The notes under the pieces: model-generated
Told to the model about the DNA's origin: nothing
Databases searched by the model: none
Seen by the model: the letters and a program-made list of their open reading frames with translations, nothing else
Part shown: positions 16,977 to 25,442 of the stretch, piece by piece
Numbering within the stretch: the stretch's first letter is position 1
Layout of the letters: every line of letters starts with the position of its first letter
Position numbers and translations under genes: made by a program
Source: Pelobium manganitolerans
Lineage (GTDB): Bacteria; Bacteroidota; Bacteroidia; Sphingobacteriales; Sphingobacteriaceae
DNA length: 64,000 bases
Reading direction: 5' to 3'
NCBI RefSeq assembly: GCF_003609575.1
Contig: NZ_MBTA01000004.1
Span: forward strand, 115,715 to 179,714

Positions 16977-18416
16977 ATGAAAACATTTCTGAAACTCATC
17001 GGTGCTTTGCTGTTTTTGCTTGTGGTAGTGGTGTTGGTTAAAACAGTGCTTTTTAAAAGCAAACAAATGCAGGAACAAAGCTACGTACCTTTAGCGGTCA
17101 CAGACTCGTCGGTAGTTCGTTTGCAAAGAGCTATACAAATTAAAACCATCTCATATGACGAGCCAACAAAGATGGACAGTAGCGCATTTTCGGCCTTTCA
17201 GCATTTTTTAGTAAGCAGTTATCCGGCGGTTTTTGCTGGGATGGAGGTAGAATACGTCAACTTTTTTGGTATTGTTTTACATTGGAAAGGTTTGGATAAC
17301 AAAGGTAAGCCAGCAGTTTTAATGGCACACCAGGATGTAGTGCCTATTGAAGAAGCTACGCGTAGCCAATGGGATGCTGATCCTTTTTCGGGCGAGATAA
17401 AAAACGGATTTGTGTACGGGCGCGGTGCAATTGATGATAAAGGGAGTTTAATTGCCATTTTAGAAGCTGCAGAAACTTTGGTCAAACAGGGGTTTAAACC
17501 TAAATGCGATATTTATTTTGTTTTTGGTCATGATGAAGAGGTAATGGGTCTACAAGGCGCTAAGGCGATAGCAAAGCTGTTTAAAGAGCGTAACATAGCC
17601 CCGCGTTTTGTATTGGATGAGGGAGGAATTGTAACAGAATATAAGGTGCCGGGTTTAGGTAAAACAGCCGCCGTAGTGGGCATTGCAGAAAAAGGATATC
17701 AAACATTAAAGTTGAAAATAAATATTCCGGGCGGACATTCGTCCATGCCCGAACATAAAACCGCCATTGATGAACTGGCAAAAGCGGTTGTTGCTTTAAA
17801 AGATCATCCTTTTGAGGCAGAGCTGAATTCAACCGTCCAAAATTTCTTGGATTTTGTAGGTCCCGAAATGCCTTTTACCAGCAAAATGGCTATGGCCAAC
17901 CGATGGTTATTTACGCCCATCATTAAAAGTACTTATGCCAAATCTCCAACTGGCAATGCCACCATCCGCACCACCACCGCAACTACGATATTTAATGCGG
18001 GCGTTAAAGAAAATTTAATTCCGGGCGAAGCAGAAGCCACTGTCAACTTTCGCACTCTGCCCGGTGTTTCCCAAGCCGATGTGATAGCCCACGTAAAAAA
18101 GATAATTGATAATAATCAGATACAAATTATTCCGGAAGGAGCGGGGCACAGCCCTAGCCAGGTTGCTTCTGTTACAGATAGCAGCTTTGCTTATATCCAA
18201 AAAACAATTAGTGCTTACAAGAAAGACATTGTAGTAGCACCTTATTTGGTGTTAGGAGCCACAGATAGCCGTTATTTTGGCGATTTAACCGCCCAAGTTT
18301 TCCGTTTTATTCCATTTACAGATCCCGAAGGTTTCCACGGTGTAAACGAGCGGATTAAAGTAAGCGAGTTTAAGAAAGGAATAGGCTTTTATTATGAGTT
18401 GATGAGGGGGATGTGA
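16977..18416 (+). CDS. M20-family metallopeptidase (carboxypeptidase S-like)
   Basis: 479 residues from the ATG at 16977 (MKTFLKLIGALLFLLVVVVLV), a signal anchor, so the enzyme is probably envelope-bound. Zinc-site motifs of the M20 family: LMAHQDVVP, GRGAIDDKG with the bridging Asp, and the general base and ligand Glu in VFGHDEEVMG. A dimerisation/lid domain with PGGHSSMPEHKTAID follows, and the last zinc His lies in GFHGVNERI. The 3' end (FYYELM) has a degraded second copy at 18693-18736. Confidence 0.92.
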   Translation: MKTFLKLIGALLFLLVVVVLVKTVLFKSKQMQEQSYVPLAVTDSSVVRLQRAIQIKTISYDEPTKMDSSAFSAFQHFLVSSYPAVFAGMEVEYVNFFGIVLHWKGLDNKGKPAVLMAHQDVVPIEEATRSQWDADPFSGEIKNGFVYGRGAIDDKGSLIAILEAAETLVKQGFKPKCDIYFVFGHDEEVMGLQGAKAIAKLFKERNIAPRFVLDEGGIVTEYKVPGLGKTAAVVGIAEKGYQTLKLKINIPGGHSSMPEHKTAIDELAKAVVALKDHPFEAELNSTVQNFLDFVGPEMPFTSKMAMANRWLFTPIIKSTYAKSPTGNATIRTTTATTIFNAGVKENLIPGEAEATVNFRTLPGVSQADVIAHVKKIIDNNQIQIIPEGAGHSPSQVASVTDSSFAYIQKTISAYKKDIVVAPYLVLGATDSRYFGDLTAQVFRFIPFTDPEGFHGVNERIKVSEFKKGIGFYYELMRGM

Positions 18417-18430
18417 GTAGCTTAAAAGAA

Positions 18431-18628
18431 TTATTTGTTAATGTATTCCCCTGCCGTCATTACTGGAATTTTAGCATTTTTGAAATCCTTTTTGTTTCGG
18501 GTAATAATTACGTCCGAGTGGTTATCTATAGTAATTGCGTATCGTAAACCATCTTCAAAATCGTCAAAGTTTGACGTAAGCGCTAAGTCAATTGATTTAT
18601 CCTCAAGTGCTAAGACAGTTACCAGAAC
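18431..18628 (-). pseudogene. 3' fragment of a PIN-domain (VapC-type) toxin gene
   Basis: On the minus strand 65 codons read VTVLALEDKSIDLALTS, FDDFEDGLRYAITI, SDVIITRNKKDF and MTAGEYINK before the TAA at 18431. This is the second half of a PIN domain, including the late acidic residue region. A stop at 18629-18631 closes the frame upstream and no N-terminal half or antitoxin follows, so it is a remnant. Confidence 0.75.
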
Positions 18629-18692
18629 TTACGTTTATGGCGAATTGAAGTTTAAACTCTAATACAGGTCAGGATTTGTAAATCCTTAAAAG

Positions 18693-18736
18693 CGGTAAGA
18701 GTTGTTTTTTATTATGAATTGATGATGAAAGGATAG
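18693..18736 (+). repeat. Degraded second copy of the M20 peptidase 3' end
   Basis: This stretch reads VRVVFYYELMMKG-stop, matching the true gene end GIGFYYELMRGM-stop at 18380-18416. The core TTTTATTATGA-TTGATGA is shared. The PIN fragment lies between the two copies. Confidence 0.65.
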
Positions 18737-18746
18737 ATTTAAGTAC

Positions 18747-19475
18747 TCAATAACGATGGCTTCTTTGTGTTTTTATCAGTTTATATCTGAACTCATCGTA
18801 AAATAGACTGATCAACAAAATTGCTGCAGCAAAAATTAAAGCGTTTAATTCCATGTTAAGCTTTGAGTAAAGAAAACCACCTATCAAACCACCTCCAAAA
18901 AAGAAGGAAATGATATAAATACGAAGTTTAATGGCTGACTTTAGCTTTTTTATTTGTAGTTCCGATTTTTGGAAAAACAAGTGGGAGAGGTCAATCCCTA
19001 AATCTGTAAAAAGTCCGGTAAGGTGCGTGGTTCTAACGGTAGCGTTTGAAATTTTTGTAACGTAAGCATTCTGCAACCCCATGGCAAAAAGCAATAAACA
19101 GGCAATTAAATTGGGATACCGGAATTGGATGAAATTACTAATTAGCGCAATTGTAATTAAAATAAGGCATTCAATTATTGTGGGCAATACAAATACGTTG
19201 AGCTTTCTGTTTTCTTTGAATATTTCGATAAGCATACTTGATGAAAATGAACCTGCAAGAAAAGAGAAGATATAGAGAAAATAAATGGTTCCTTTCCAAA
19301 ATTCGAAATGTGCAACATCGTAAATAAAGAGAGCGAAATGTCCTGTTACATTAGTAGTAAGCTGTTTTATTGCTAAAAAACCGACAACATTTACAATTCC
19401 GGCAACAAAAGATAAAACAGCGGCAATCTGTAGGTTATGTTTTAGAGTTCGGCTTTTACCTTGGTGCCTAAACAT
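18747..19475 (-). CDS. DUF1275 (YoaK-type) membrane protein
   Basis: 242 residues with six to seven hydrophobic helices. DUF1275 features: GIVNVVGFLAIKQLTTNVTGHFALF near the N-terminus, AMGLQNAYVTKISNATVRTTHLTGLFTDLGIDLS in the middle, and GGGLIGGFLYSKL. Its function is not established. It lies where mreC would be expected downstream of mreB in this group. Confidence 0.88.
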   Translation of the reverse strand: MFRHQGKSRTLKHNLQIAAVLSFVAGIVNVVGFLAIKQLTTNVTGHFALFIYDVAHFEFWKGTIYFLYIFSFLAGSFSSSMLIEIFKENRKLNVFVLPTIIECLILITIALISNFIQFRYPNLIACLLLFAMGLQNAYVTKISNATVRTTHLTGLFTDLGIDLSHLFFQKSELQIKKLKSAIKLRIYIISFFFGGGLIGGFLYSKLNMELNALIFAAAILLISLFYDEFRYKLIKTQRSHRY

Positions 19476-19794
19476 TTTTTATAAGGTTAAATCTCAGCTG
19501 TTTTAGAGATAATGAATTAACTGTAAATGTATCTAAAATTAAGGTTTTGTCTGCCTTATTCATTTAAATGAGCTCGCTAAAATTTTCAATTGTTCGATAA
19601 AAGATTTTGCCGGATAAACCTTTGTAGATTTCCCAAAAATCGGGTATTTGTTTATCTAAGAAACAAAATTGAATATAAAAAAAAGCAAGAATCTCTCAAT
19701 TCCTGCTTTCCATAACGCAAGCTACATCTTGCATTCTAATATTTTCCACAACGCAAGCTCTCCTATCTCACGTCTCAAACTCACATCTAAAGAA
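19476..19794. other. Intergenic region between mreB and the DUF1275 gene
   Basis: The AT-rich region of 319 bp has no credible coding frame. It holds the mreB terminator (19676-19709) and a near-perfect 14-nt direct repeat CCAYAACGCAAGCT at 19710-19723 and 19746-19759, followed by word-like CTC/CAC repeats at 19759-19790. I see no mreC remnant. Confidence 0.6.
19676..19709 (-). terminator. Terminator of the purH-mreB transcript
   Basis: AAAGCA-A-GAAT pairs with ATTC-C-TGCTTT around a CTCTCA loop. On the minus strand it is followed by a run of T (plus-strand A-run before 19684), as for a Rho-independent terminator. Confidence 0.7.
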
Positions 19795-20817
19795 CTACTG
19801 TATCAAAAACTTAAAGTTCTGTACGTTCTTTAAGGAAATTCCGGTACCTCTAACTACGGCACGCAAAGGATCATCGGCAACGTGTACCGGCAATTTGGTT
19901 TTAGAGCTTACACGTTTATCCAAGCCGCGCAATAGCGCACCGCCACCGGTTAAGTAAATACCTGTTTGGTAAATATCTGCAGAAAGTTCTGGCGGTGTAA
20001 TCTCGAGGGCTTTTAAAATAGCCTCTTCAATTTTCGAGATCGATTTATCTAAGCAATGCGCTATTTCTGTATAAGAAACTGTAATTTGTTTAGGCACGCC
20101 GGTCATCAAATCACGGCCTTGCACGGCAAAATCGCCAGGCGCGTCTTGCAATTCGGGCAAAGCAGAACCCACTTCAATTTTAATGCGCTCCGCAGTTCTG
20201 TCGCCAATCATAATATTGTGCTGTCTGCGGATATAGTTTACAATGTCAGAATCAAAATTATCGCCGGCCACGCGGATAGATTGGTCGCAAACAATTCCCG
20301 AGAGGGCTATTACCGCAATTTCCGTAGTCCCGCCACCAATGTCAATAATCATATTACCCATTGGTTCTTCCACATCAATCCCAATACCTACTGCGGCGGC
20401 CATTGGCTCGTGAATTAAATATACTTCTTTGGCGCCTGCAATTTCGGCCGAGTCGCGCACGGCTCTTTTTTCGACCTCTGTAATGCCCGAAGGGATACAG
20501 ATGACCATCCTTAACGAAGGGAAAAACCATCCCTTACCGTTATTGATCATTTTAATCATCCCGCGGATCATGTGTTCGGCCGCGTTAAAATCAGCAATAA
20601 CACCGTCTTTTAACGGACGGACGGTTTTGATATTTTCGTGGGTTTTGCCTTCCATTTGCATCGCTTGCCTGCCAATTGCGATAACTTTATTGGTGGTGCG
20701 GTCAAACGCAACAATAGACGGTTCATCTACAACAACCTTGTCGTTATGGATAATTAAAGTGTTAGCGGTACCTAAATCAATCGCTATTTCTTGTGTGAAC
20801 CAGTTGAATAAACCCAT
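19795..20817 (-). CDS. mreB: Rod-shape-determining actin MreB
   Basis: 340 residues, full length (MGLFNWFTQEIAIDLGTANTLI). Actin-fold nucleotide motifs: IDLGTANT, NMIIDIGGGTTEIAVI and YLTGGGALLRGLDKRV. It polymerises under the inner membrane and guides lateral wall synthesis. It sits 79 bp downstream of purH on the same strand. In related Bacteroidota I expect mreC, mreD, a PBP and rodA to follow, but here the gene ends in a terminator and a DUF1275 gene. Confidence 0.97.
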   Translation of the reverse strand: MGLFNWFTQEIAIDLGTANTLIIHNDKVVVDEPSIVAFDRTTNKVIAIGRQAMQMEGKTHENIKTVRPLKDGVIADFNAAEHMIRGMIKMINNGKGWFFPSLRMVICIPSGITEVEKRAVRDSAEIAGAKEVYLIHEPMAAAVGIGIDVEEPMGNMIIDIGGGTTEIAVIALSGIVCDQSIRVAGDNFDSDIVNYIRRQHNIMIGDRTAERIKIEVGSALPELQDAPGDFAVQGRDLMTGVPKQITVSYTEIAHCLDKSISKIEEAILKALEITPPELSADIYQTGIYLTGGGALLRGLDKRVSSKTKLPVHVADDPLRAVVRGTGISLKNVQNFKFLIQ

Positions 20818-20896
20818 TTATGACGTTCTTGTGGTGTTGTAGAATTTAAAAGCTAAAAATATCAAAAACAATCTTTTTAGCGATGCTAATTTAGTA

Positions 20897-22426
20897 TTAA
20901 TGTTTAAAATGGCGAACTCCGGTAGTTACCATCGCTATACCTTTTTGGTTTGCCATATCAATAGAGTCTTGGTCTTTGATAGAACCGCCCGGCTGTAAAA
21001 CTGCGCTGATGCCCGCTTCTGCCGCTAGCTCCACGCAATCTGGGAATGGGAAAAACGCATCCGAAGCCATTACTGCCCCTTTCAAATCAAAACCGAAAGT
21101 TTCTGCTTTGATTACCGCCTGTTTTAAAGAATCAACTCTTGAAGTTTGGCCAACACCGCTTGCAATTAAGGTGTTGTCTTTAGCAAAAACAATGGTGTTT
21201 GATTTGGTATGTTTTACCACTTTATTAGCAAAAAACAAATCTTGTAACTCCTGTGCGCTAGGTTGCTTTTGGGTTACTGCTTTCATTGCATCCGGACCTT
21301 CTACCGTGCTGTCTTTATCTTGTTCAATCACACCGTTTAATAGGGTTTTGAACAATTTATTAGGCAATTCTACCTCTTTGCGGCGTAAAATAATGCGGTT
21401 TTTCTTGCTGGTAAGTATTTCCTGTGCTTTTGCGCTATAAGCCGGCGCAATGAGTACCTCAAAGAAAAGCTGGTTAATTTCGTTTGCCGTAGCTTCATCA
21501 ACTTCGCCATTGCAAATAAGCACGCCACCAAACGCAGAAATTGGGTCGCAAGCTAAAGCTGTTTTCCAGGCATCTAATAATTGAGGCCGGCTGGCAATTC
21601 CGCAAGCGTTGGTATGTTTTAAAATGGCGAAAGTTGGCTCTTCAAACTCATCAATTAAGGCAACGGCAGCGTCCACATCAACCAAATTGTTGTATGACAA
21701 TTCTTTGCCGTTCAGTTTTTCAAACATCGCATCCAAATCACCATAGAAATAGCCTTTTTGGTGAGGATTTTCTCCGTAACGCAATACAGACGCTTTTTGT
21801 TCGCTTTGTTTAAATAACGTTAGGGCATCATCGCCTTGGTTAAACCAGTTAAAAATAGCAGTATCATAGTGCGATGAGATGTTGAAAGCATTGCGGGCAA
21901 AGGCTTTACGTTGTTCTAAAGAAGTTTCGCCTTGTTGCGCTTCTAAAATATTGTTCAGGGTGCTGTAATCATCTTTTGAAGCGATGATAACCACATCTTT
22001 ATGGTTTTTAGCAGCCGCTCTAATTAAAGAAATGCCACCTATATCAATTTTTTCGATAATGTCCTGCTCTGCAGCGCCAGATTTTACTGTTTCTTCGAAA
22101 GGATAAAGATCTACAATTACCAGGTCAATTTCCGGAATTTCGTATTCCTCAATCTGGCCTTGATCGCCCTCATGCGCGCGACGGGTTAAAATGCCACCAA
22201 AGATTTTAGGGTGAAGGGTTTTAACGCGTCCGCCTAAAATAGAAGGATATGAGGTTAAATCTTCAACAGGAATTACTTTTACGCCTAGATCGGTAATAAA
22301 TTTTTCTGTTCCTCCGGTAGAGTAGATGTTTACGCCTAATTTATTGAGCTGTTGTATAATAGGCTCTAAATTATCTTTGTAATAAACCGAAATTAAGGCG
22401 TTTTTAATCTTTACTGGATGGCTCAT
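20897..22426 (-). CDS. purH: Bifunctional AICAR transformylase / IMP cyclohydrolase
   Basis: 509 residues. The N-terminal IMP cyclohydrolase half (about 1-195) has YSTGGTEKFITDLG and GGRVKTLHPKIFGGIL. The C-terminal AICARFT half has RYGENPHQKGYFYG, LKHTNACGIA and SDAFFPFPDCVELAAEAGISAVLQPGGS. It performs the last two steps of IMP synthesis. A minus-strand -7 element lies at 22449-22456. It is probably co-transcribed with mreB. Confidence 0.98.
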   Translation of the reverse strand: MSHPVKIKNALISVYYKDNLEPIIQQLNKLGVNIYSTGGTEKFITDLGVKVIPVEDLTSYPSILGGRVKTLHPKIFGGILTRRAHEGDQGQIEEYEIPEIDLVIVDLYPFEETVKSGAAEQDIIEKIDIGGISLIRAAAKNHKDVVIIASKDDYSTLNNILEAQQGETSLEQRKAFARNAFNISSHYDTAIFNWFNQGDDALTLFKQSEQKASVLRYGENPHQKGYFYGDLDAMFEKLNGKELSYNNLVDVDAAVALIDEFEEPTFAILKHTNACGIASRPQLLDAWKTALACDPISAFGGVLICNGEVDEATANEINQLFFEVLIAPAYSAKAQEILTSKKNRIILRRKEVELPNKLFKTLLNGVIEQDKDSTVEGPDAMKAVTQKQPSAQELQDLFFANKVVKHTKSNTIVFAKDNTLIASGVGQTSRVDSLKQAVIKAETFGFDLKGAVMASDAFFPFPDCVELAAEAGISAVLQPGGSIKDQDSIDMANQKGIAMVTTGVRHFKH

Positions 22427-22448
22427 GGCGTGTTTTTGTTTTAAAGCG

Positions 22449-22456
22449 CAAAGATA
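22449..22456 (-). promoter_or_regulatory. -7 element of purH
   Basis: The minus strand reads TATCTTTG, matching TAnnTTTG, 22 bp before the purH ATG. Confidence 0.5.
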
Positions 22457-22546
22457 GGAAAATCAATTTTTTTTGTAGCACAATGTGTAAATTCATTTCA
22501 AGCTTTTAAATAGAAGCAAAACCCAGCCTAAAAGAGCTGTTATTTG

Positions 22547-22873
22547 CTATTTTGCAGCAGCTTCATTCATGTGGCATTTAAAAGATTTCACTTTAGCCCG
22601 GCTAACAATAAAACCAACTAAATCTTTTGCGACGGAGGCAGAAACCTGTAATCTTCTGTTTTGATGTCTTTTTATGTCACCTATCGTACTAACGTTCAGA
22701 AGTACCGCCGTTTCTAGAAAGCTGAAATTTGGATCCGATCCAACAATTTCTACGATGTTTTTAGACTTAACAACCACATCATCATCGTTGTTGTTACAGG
22801 CCGAGAAAATTGATGTTGAGAGTAACAGTGCAAATACTATACTTGCCGTGTACCATTTGTTTTTTGTTTTCAT
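22547..22873 (-). CDS. Small lipoprotein, possibly a truncated fasciclin-type protein
   Basis: 108 residues. The lipoprotein signal ends in the lipobox-like TSIFSAC followed by an Asn/Asp-rich linker (NNNDDD). The next part, KNIVEIVGSDPNFSFLETAVLL, resembles the first strand and helix of a fasciclin domain, but the protein ends long before a full domain and the remaining sequence is not family-like. It could be a remnant or an unrelated small lipoprotein. Confidence 0.5.
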   Translation of the reverse strand: MKTKNKWYTASIVFALLLSTSIFSACNNNDDDVVVKSKNIVEIVGSDPNFSFLETAVLLNVSTIGDIKRHQNRRLQVSASVAKDLVGFIVSRAKVKSFKCHMNEAAAK

Positions 22874-23001
22874 GATAAAATTGTTTTGTTATAAGTCTGA
22901 AACAAGCCTATCAAAAAAATGATTTAAAAAATAAGATCAACAGTACAATTATAGGTGCGAAATGCACAAAACACCGGAAGATGACTTTTTAGAAAGCCTT
23001 T

Positions 23002-23583
23002 TTAAGATACCTTCATTTTTTTTACCAAGCCTTCTATCACTTTTGGGAAGTGCAGATGCTCTAGCTGTTGAACTTTAAATTTTATCATTTCTAGGTCGTC
23101 ATCTGCCTCAATCTTAAATTTAGATTGATGAATAATTTCACCTTCGTCAAATTTATCGTTTACCAAATGGATGGTAATACCAGATTCGGCTTCGGCCGCG
23201 GCCAATACGGCTTTATGCACGCGTTCGCCATACATGCCTTTACCTCCGTATTTTGGCAGTAAAGAAGGATGAATATTGATGATTTTGTTTGGAAATGCTT
23301 TTAATAAGTTTTGCGGAACCAGCCATAAAAATCCGGCAAGCACCACCAAATCAACCTCTAAATTTCGCAACAAGGTAACCACTCTGCTTGTTTCGTAAAA
23401 CTCGTGGCGGTCAAATATGTGCGATGGCACCTCAAAATTATCTGCACGTTGCAACACATACGCATCGGGGTTATTGGTTAAAACCAGCACTACCTCGGCA
23501 TCATCATTACGTTTAAAATGCTCCATAATTTTCTGAGCGTTTGATCCGGAACCAGATGCGAAAATAGCTATACGTTTCTTCAA
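23002..23583 (-). CDS. purN: Phosphoribosylglycinamide formyltransferase
   Basis: 193 residues. It opens with MKKRIAIFASGSGSNAQKIMEHF for substrate binding. The catalytic Asn-His-Asp set is visible in INIHPSLLPKYGGKGMYG and in GITIHLVNDKFDEGEII. It transfers formyl from 10-formyl-THF to GAR, the third step of purine synthesis. Minus-strand TATATTTG at 23609-23616 is a fitting -7 element. purH lies nearby on the same strand but in a separate unit. Confidence 0.97.
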   Translation of the reverse strand: MKKRIAIFASGSGSNAQKIMEHFKRNDDAEVVLVLTNNPDAYVLQRADNFEVPSHIFDRHEFYETSRVVTLLRNLEVDLVVLAGFLWLVPQNLLKAFPNKIINIHPSLLPKYGGKGMYGERVHKAVLAAAEAESGITIHLVNDKFDEGEIIHQSKFKIEADDDLEMIKFKVQQLEHLHFPKVIEGLVKKMKVS

Positions 23584-23608
23584 GGTGATTTATGTTTGCT
23601 TGTTTCTT

Positions 23609-23616
23609 CAAATATA
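23609..23616 (-). promoter_or_regulatory. -7 element of purN
   Basis: TATATTTG on the minus strand, an exact TAnnTTTG match, 25 bp before the ATG. Confidence 0.5.
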
Positions 23617-23713
23617 GAATTTTGTGCGCTCAAGCGAAACCAATTTGTAAAAATTGCGCGTTTTGTTTGCTTATGGTTTGGTGTTTGTTTAAAAACGTAA
23701 AACATAAAATACC

Positions 23714-24277
23714 ATGGAAAATTTGAAAAACAGAAAAGTAGCTATTTTAAGCGATCAAGGTTTTGAACAGTCGGAATTGCTAGAACCGCAAAAGGCTTTG
23801 TTAGATGCCGGTGCCACGGTGCATGTAATTTCTGCCGAGAAGGGGAAAATCAAAGCTTGGGACCATAGCGATTGGGGCAAAGAAGTGGATGTTGATAAAG
23901 CTTTGAGCGAAGCGAATCCCGAAGATTATGATGCGCTAATGGTTCCGGGAGGCGTGATGAACCCAGATAAAATGCGCGCAAATGCAGATTATGTGGATTT
24001 TGCCAAAGCTTTTTTTGAAGCAGGTAAACCCATTGCGGCCATTTGCCACGGACCGCAGTTATTAATTGAAACCGGCGCGCTAAACGGCAGAACAATGACA
24101 TCATACCCATCTATTAAAACAGATTTGGTAAATGCCGGCGTTAATTGGGAAGATAAAGAGGTGGTGGTAGATAAAGGTTTAGTCACCAGCCGATCGCCCA
24201 AAGATATACCGGCTTTTAATAAAAAAATGATTGAAGAGTTTCGCGAGGGCGTCCATAAAGGGCAAAAATCTATTTAA
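23714..24277 (+). CDS. DJ-1/PfpI-family protein
   Basis: 187 residues. Flavodoxin-like fold with the nucleophile elbow AAICHGPQLLIETGAL (Cys followed by His), the acidic residue in LSDQGFEQSELLEP, and the LVTSRSPKDIPAFNKKMIEEF end seen in PfpI/YhbO proteins. Family members are glyoxalase/deglycase-like or stress chaperone proteins in the cytoplasm. The gene stands alone and ends in a strong terminator. Confidence 0.93.
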   Translation: MENLKNRKVAILSDQGFEQSELLEPQKALLDAGATVHVISAEKGKIKAWDHSDWGKEVDVDKALSEANPEDYDALMVPGGVMNPDKMRANADYVDFAKAFFEAGKPIAAICHGPQLLIETGALNGRTMTSYPSIKTDLVNAGVNWEDKEVVVDKGLVTSRSPKDIPAFNKKMIEEFREGVHKGQKSI

Positions 24278-24284
24278 GCTTAAC

Positions 24285-24317
24285 AAAAAAAGGGAAACGC
24301 CTGCGTTTCCCTTTTTT
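24285..24317 (+). terminator. Strong bidirectional Rho-independent terminator
   Basis: GGGAAACGC-CT-GCGTTTCCC flanked by A7 and T6 gives a stem of about 15 bp. It separates the DJ-1/PfpI gene from the convergent cytochrome gene. Confidence 0.95.
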
Positions 24318-24336
24318 GTTATAATCTCTCTAAAAC

Positions 24337-24750
24337 TTAATTTTTTGAGGCCATATTAAGCGGTTTTTTATTGCCGTTATGGCAGGTTACACATTGTATG
24401 GCCGCTATCTGGTCGTTTCCTTCGTGCTCTTTGAAATATTTCTTGTTGATTTTGTTGGTCATCCGCATCATATCACGCGCTACTTCTTTGTGTTCTTTTT
24501 CATCACTAGCAAAATCTAACCGTTTTGGGTTGTCTTTAGATCTGGCGTGGCAAAAATCGCATTTAACACCTAAAGCGGTTTTAAAATCGTCCATAATTTT
24601 ATCCAGTTCTTCATGGCTGATGTCTTTAGGCAATACCTTTAAATTTTTCGCTTTCGGCTCGTCCTGTTGCTTAGCCGGAACCATAGCCGCTAAACTGATG
24701 ATGCCAACAATGGCACTTAAAAAAAGAAAAGGTTTTAAACGGTTTTTCAT
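24337..24750 (-). CDS. Secreted c-type cytochrome, reaction-centre-cytochrome-like family
   Basis: 137 residues with a signal anchor (FLFLSAIVGIISLAAMVPA). Two heme motifs, CDFCHA and CVTCHN, and the sequence around them (LGVKCDFCHARSKDNPKRLDFASDEKEHKEVARDMM) fit the small c-type proteins related to photosynthetic reaction-centre cytochrome subunits found in non-phototrophs. The heme ligand Met may be MMRM. It is a periplasmic electron carrier with an unknown partner. Confidence 0.87.
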   Translation of the reverse strand: MKNRLKPFLFLSAIVGIISLAAMVPAKQQDEPKAKNLKVLPKDISHEELDKIMDDFKTALGVKCDFCHARSKDNPKRLDFASDEKEHKEVARDMMRMTNKINKKYFKEHEGNDQIAAIQCVTCHNGNKKPLNMASKN

Positions 24751-24936
24751 CTCACATAGTTTTAAATCAAAAAATTAGATCTGCTTGCTTGCGCGAAAGG
24801 CAATGATGATCTGTTTATTTATTGGTGTGCCATCTGTCAAAGATTTGCTGTGGATAGCACGTAACCAAGATAAAGAAAGCAGGAATACATTTTCAGAAAA
24901 ATTTCTAATCTAGAATGAATCTTCGTTTTAAGCAAG

Positions 24937-25401
24937 TTAAGGGTTTGGAAGATTTGTTTGAGCATTGCCCACAAACGCTCCACAACCGTTAAGGATGGAA
25001 GCTTGTTGCGCCCGGTTTTTCTGATAGCTTACCTTAAGTGTATAGGGATAAATTTTATCAGACATGCCGTCGCTGCAATCGCCTTTACGGATATTAAGCA
25101 TCAATTTCTGCCCGTTTTCTTCGGCGGTAAAATTTTGGACACCGTTTATCGTATGTGGAATAGGCGTTTTTACAATTATGCTATCTTCCAATAAGTTTAG
25201 TACAATTTTTTGTTCAGAAATCTCTAAACCCCAAAATGGTTCTGTACCGCTTCCGCGGAAATATACTTCACTACTTTTAACAGTGTCGGGTTTTAGCGGT
25301 TTTGGCCCTGGCTGTGAATTTTTAACTTGGGGTGAATTTTGGTTGCAGGCGCAAATTGTTCCAAAAAGTGTAAGTAAAATGCTGTAAAGGATAGTTTTCA
25401 T
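24937..25401 (-). CDS. Lipoprotein with GTEPFW motif (COG3650-like)
   Basis: 154 residues. The lipoprotein signal (LLTLFGTICAC) is followed by a Pro/Lys linker and a small domain starting FRGSGTEPFWGLEI, the hallmark of COG3650-like envelope proteins. Conserved Cys residues occur in KGDCSDGMSDKIYPYTL and LNGCGAF, which probably form a disulfide. The function is unknown. Confidence 0.7.
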   Translation of the reverse strand: MKTILYSILLTLFGTICACNQNSPQVKNSQPGPKPLKPDTVKSSEVYFRGSGTEPFWGLEISEQKIVLNLLEDSIIVKTPIPHTINGVQNFTAEENGQKLMLNIRKGDCSDGMSDKIYPYTLKVSYQKNRAQQASILNGCGAFVGNAQTNLPNP

Positions 25402-25442
25402 AAAATAAAGCCTATCCTTTTTTTAGCAAAAGCGATACCGTT

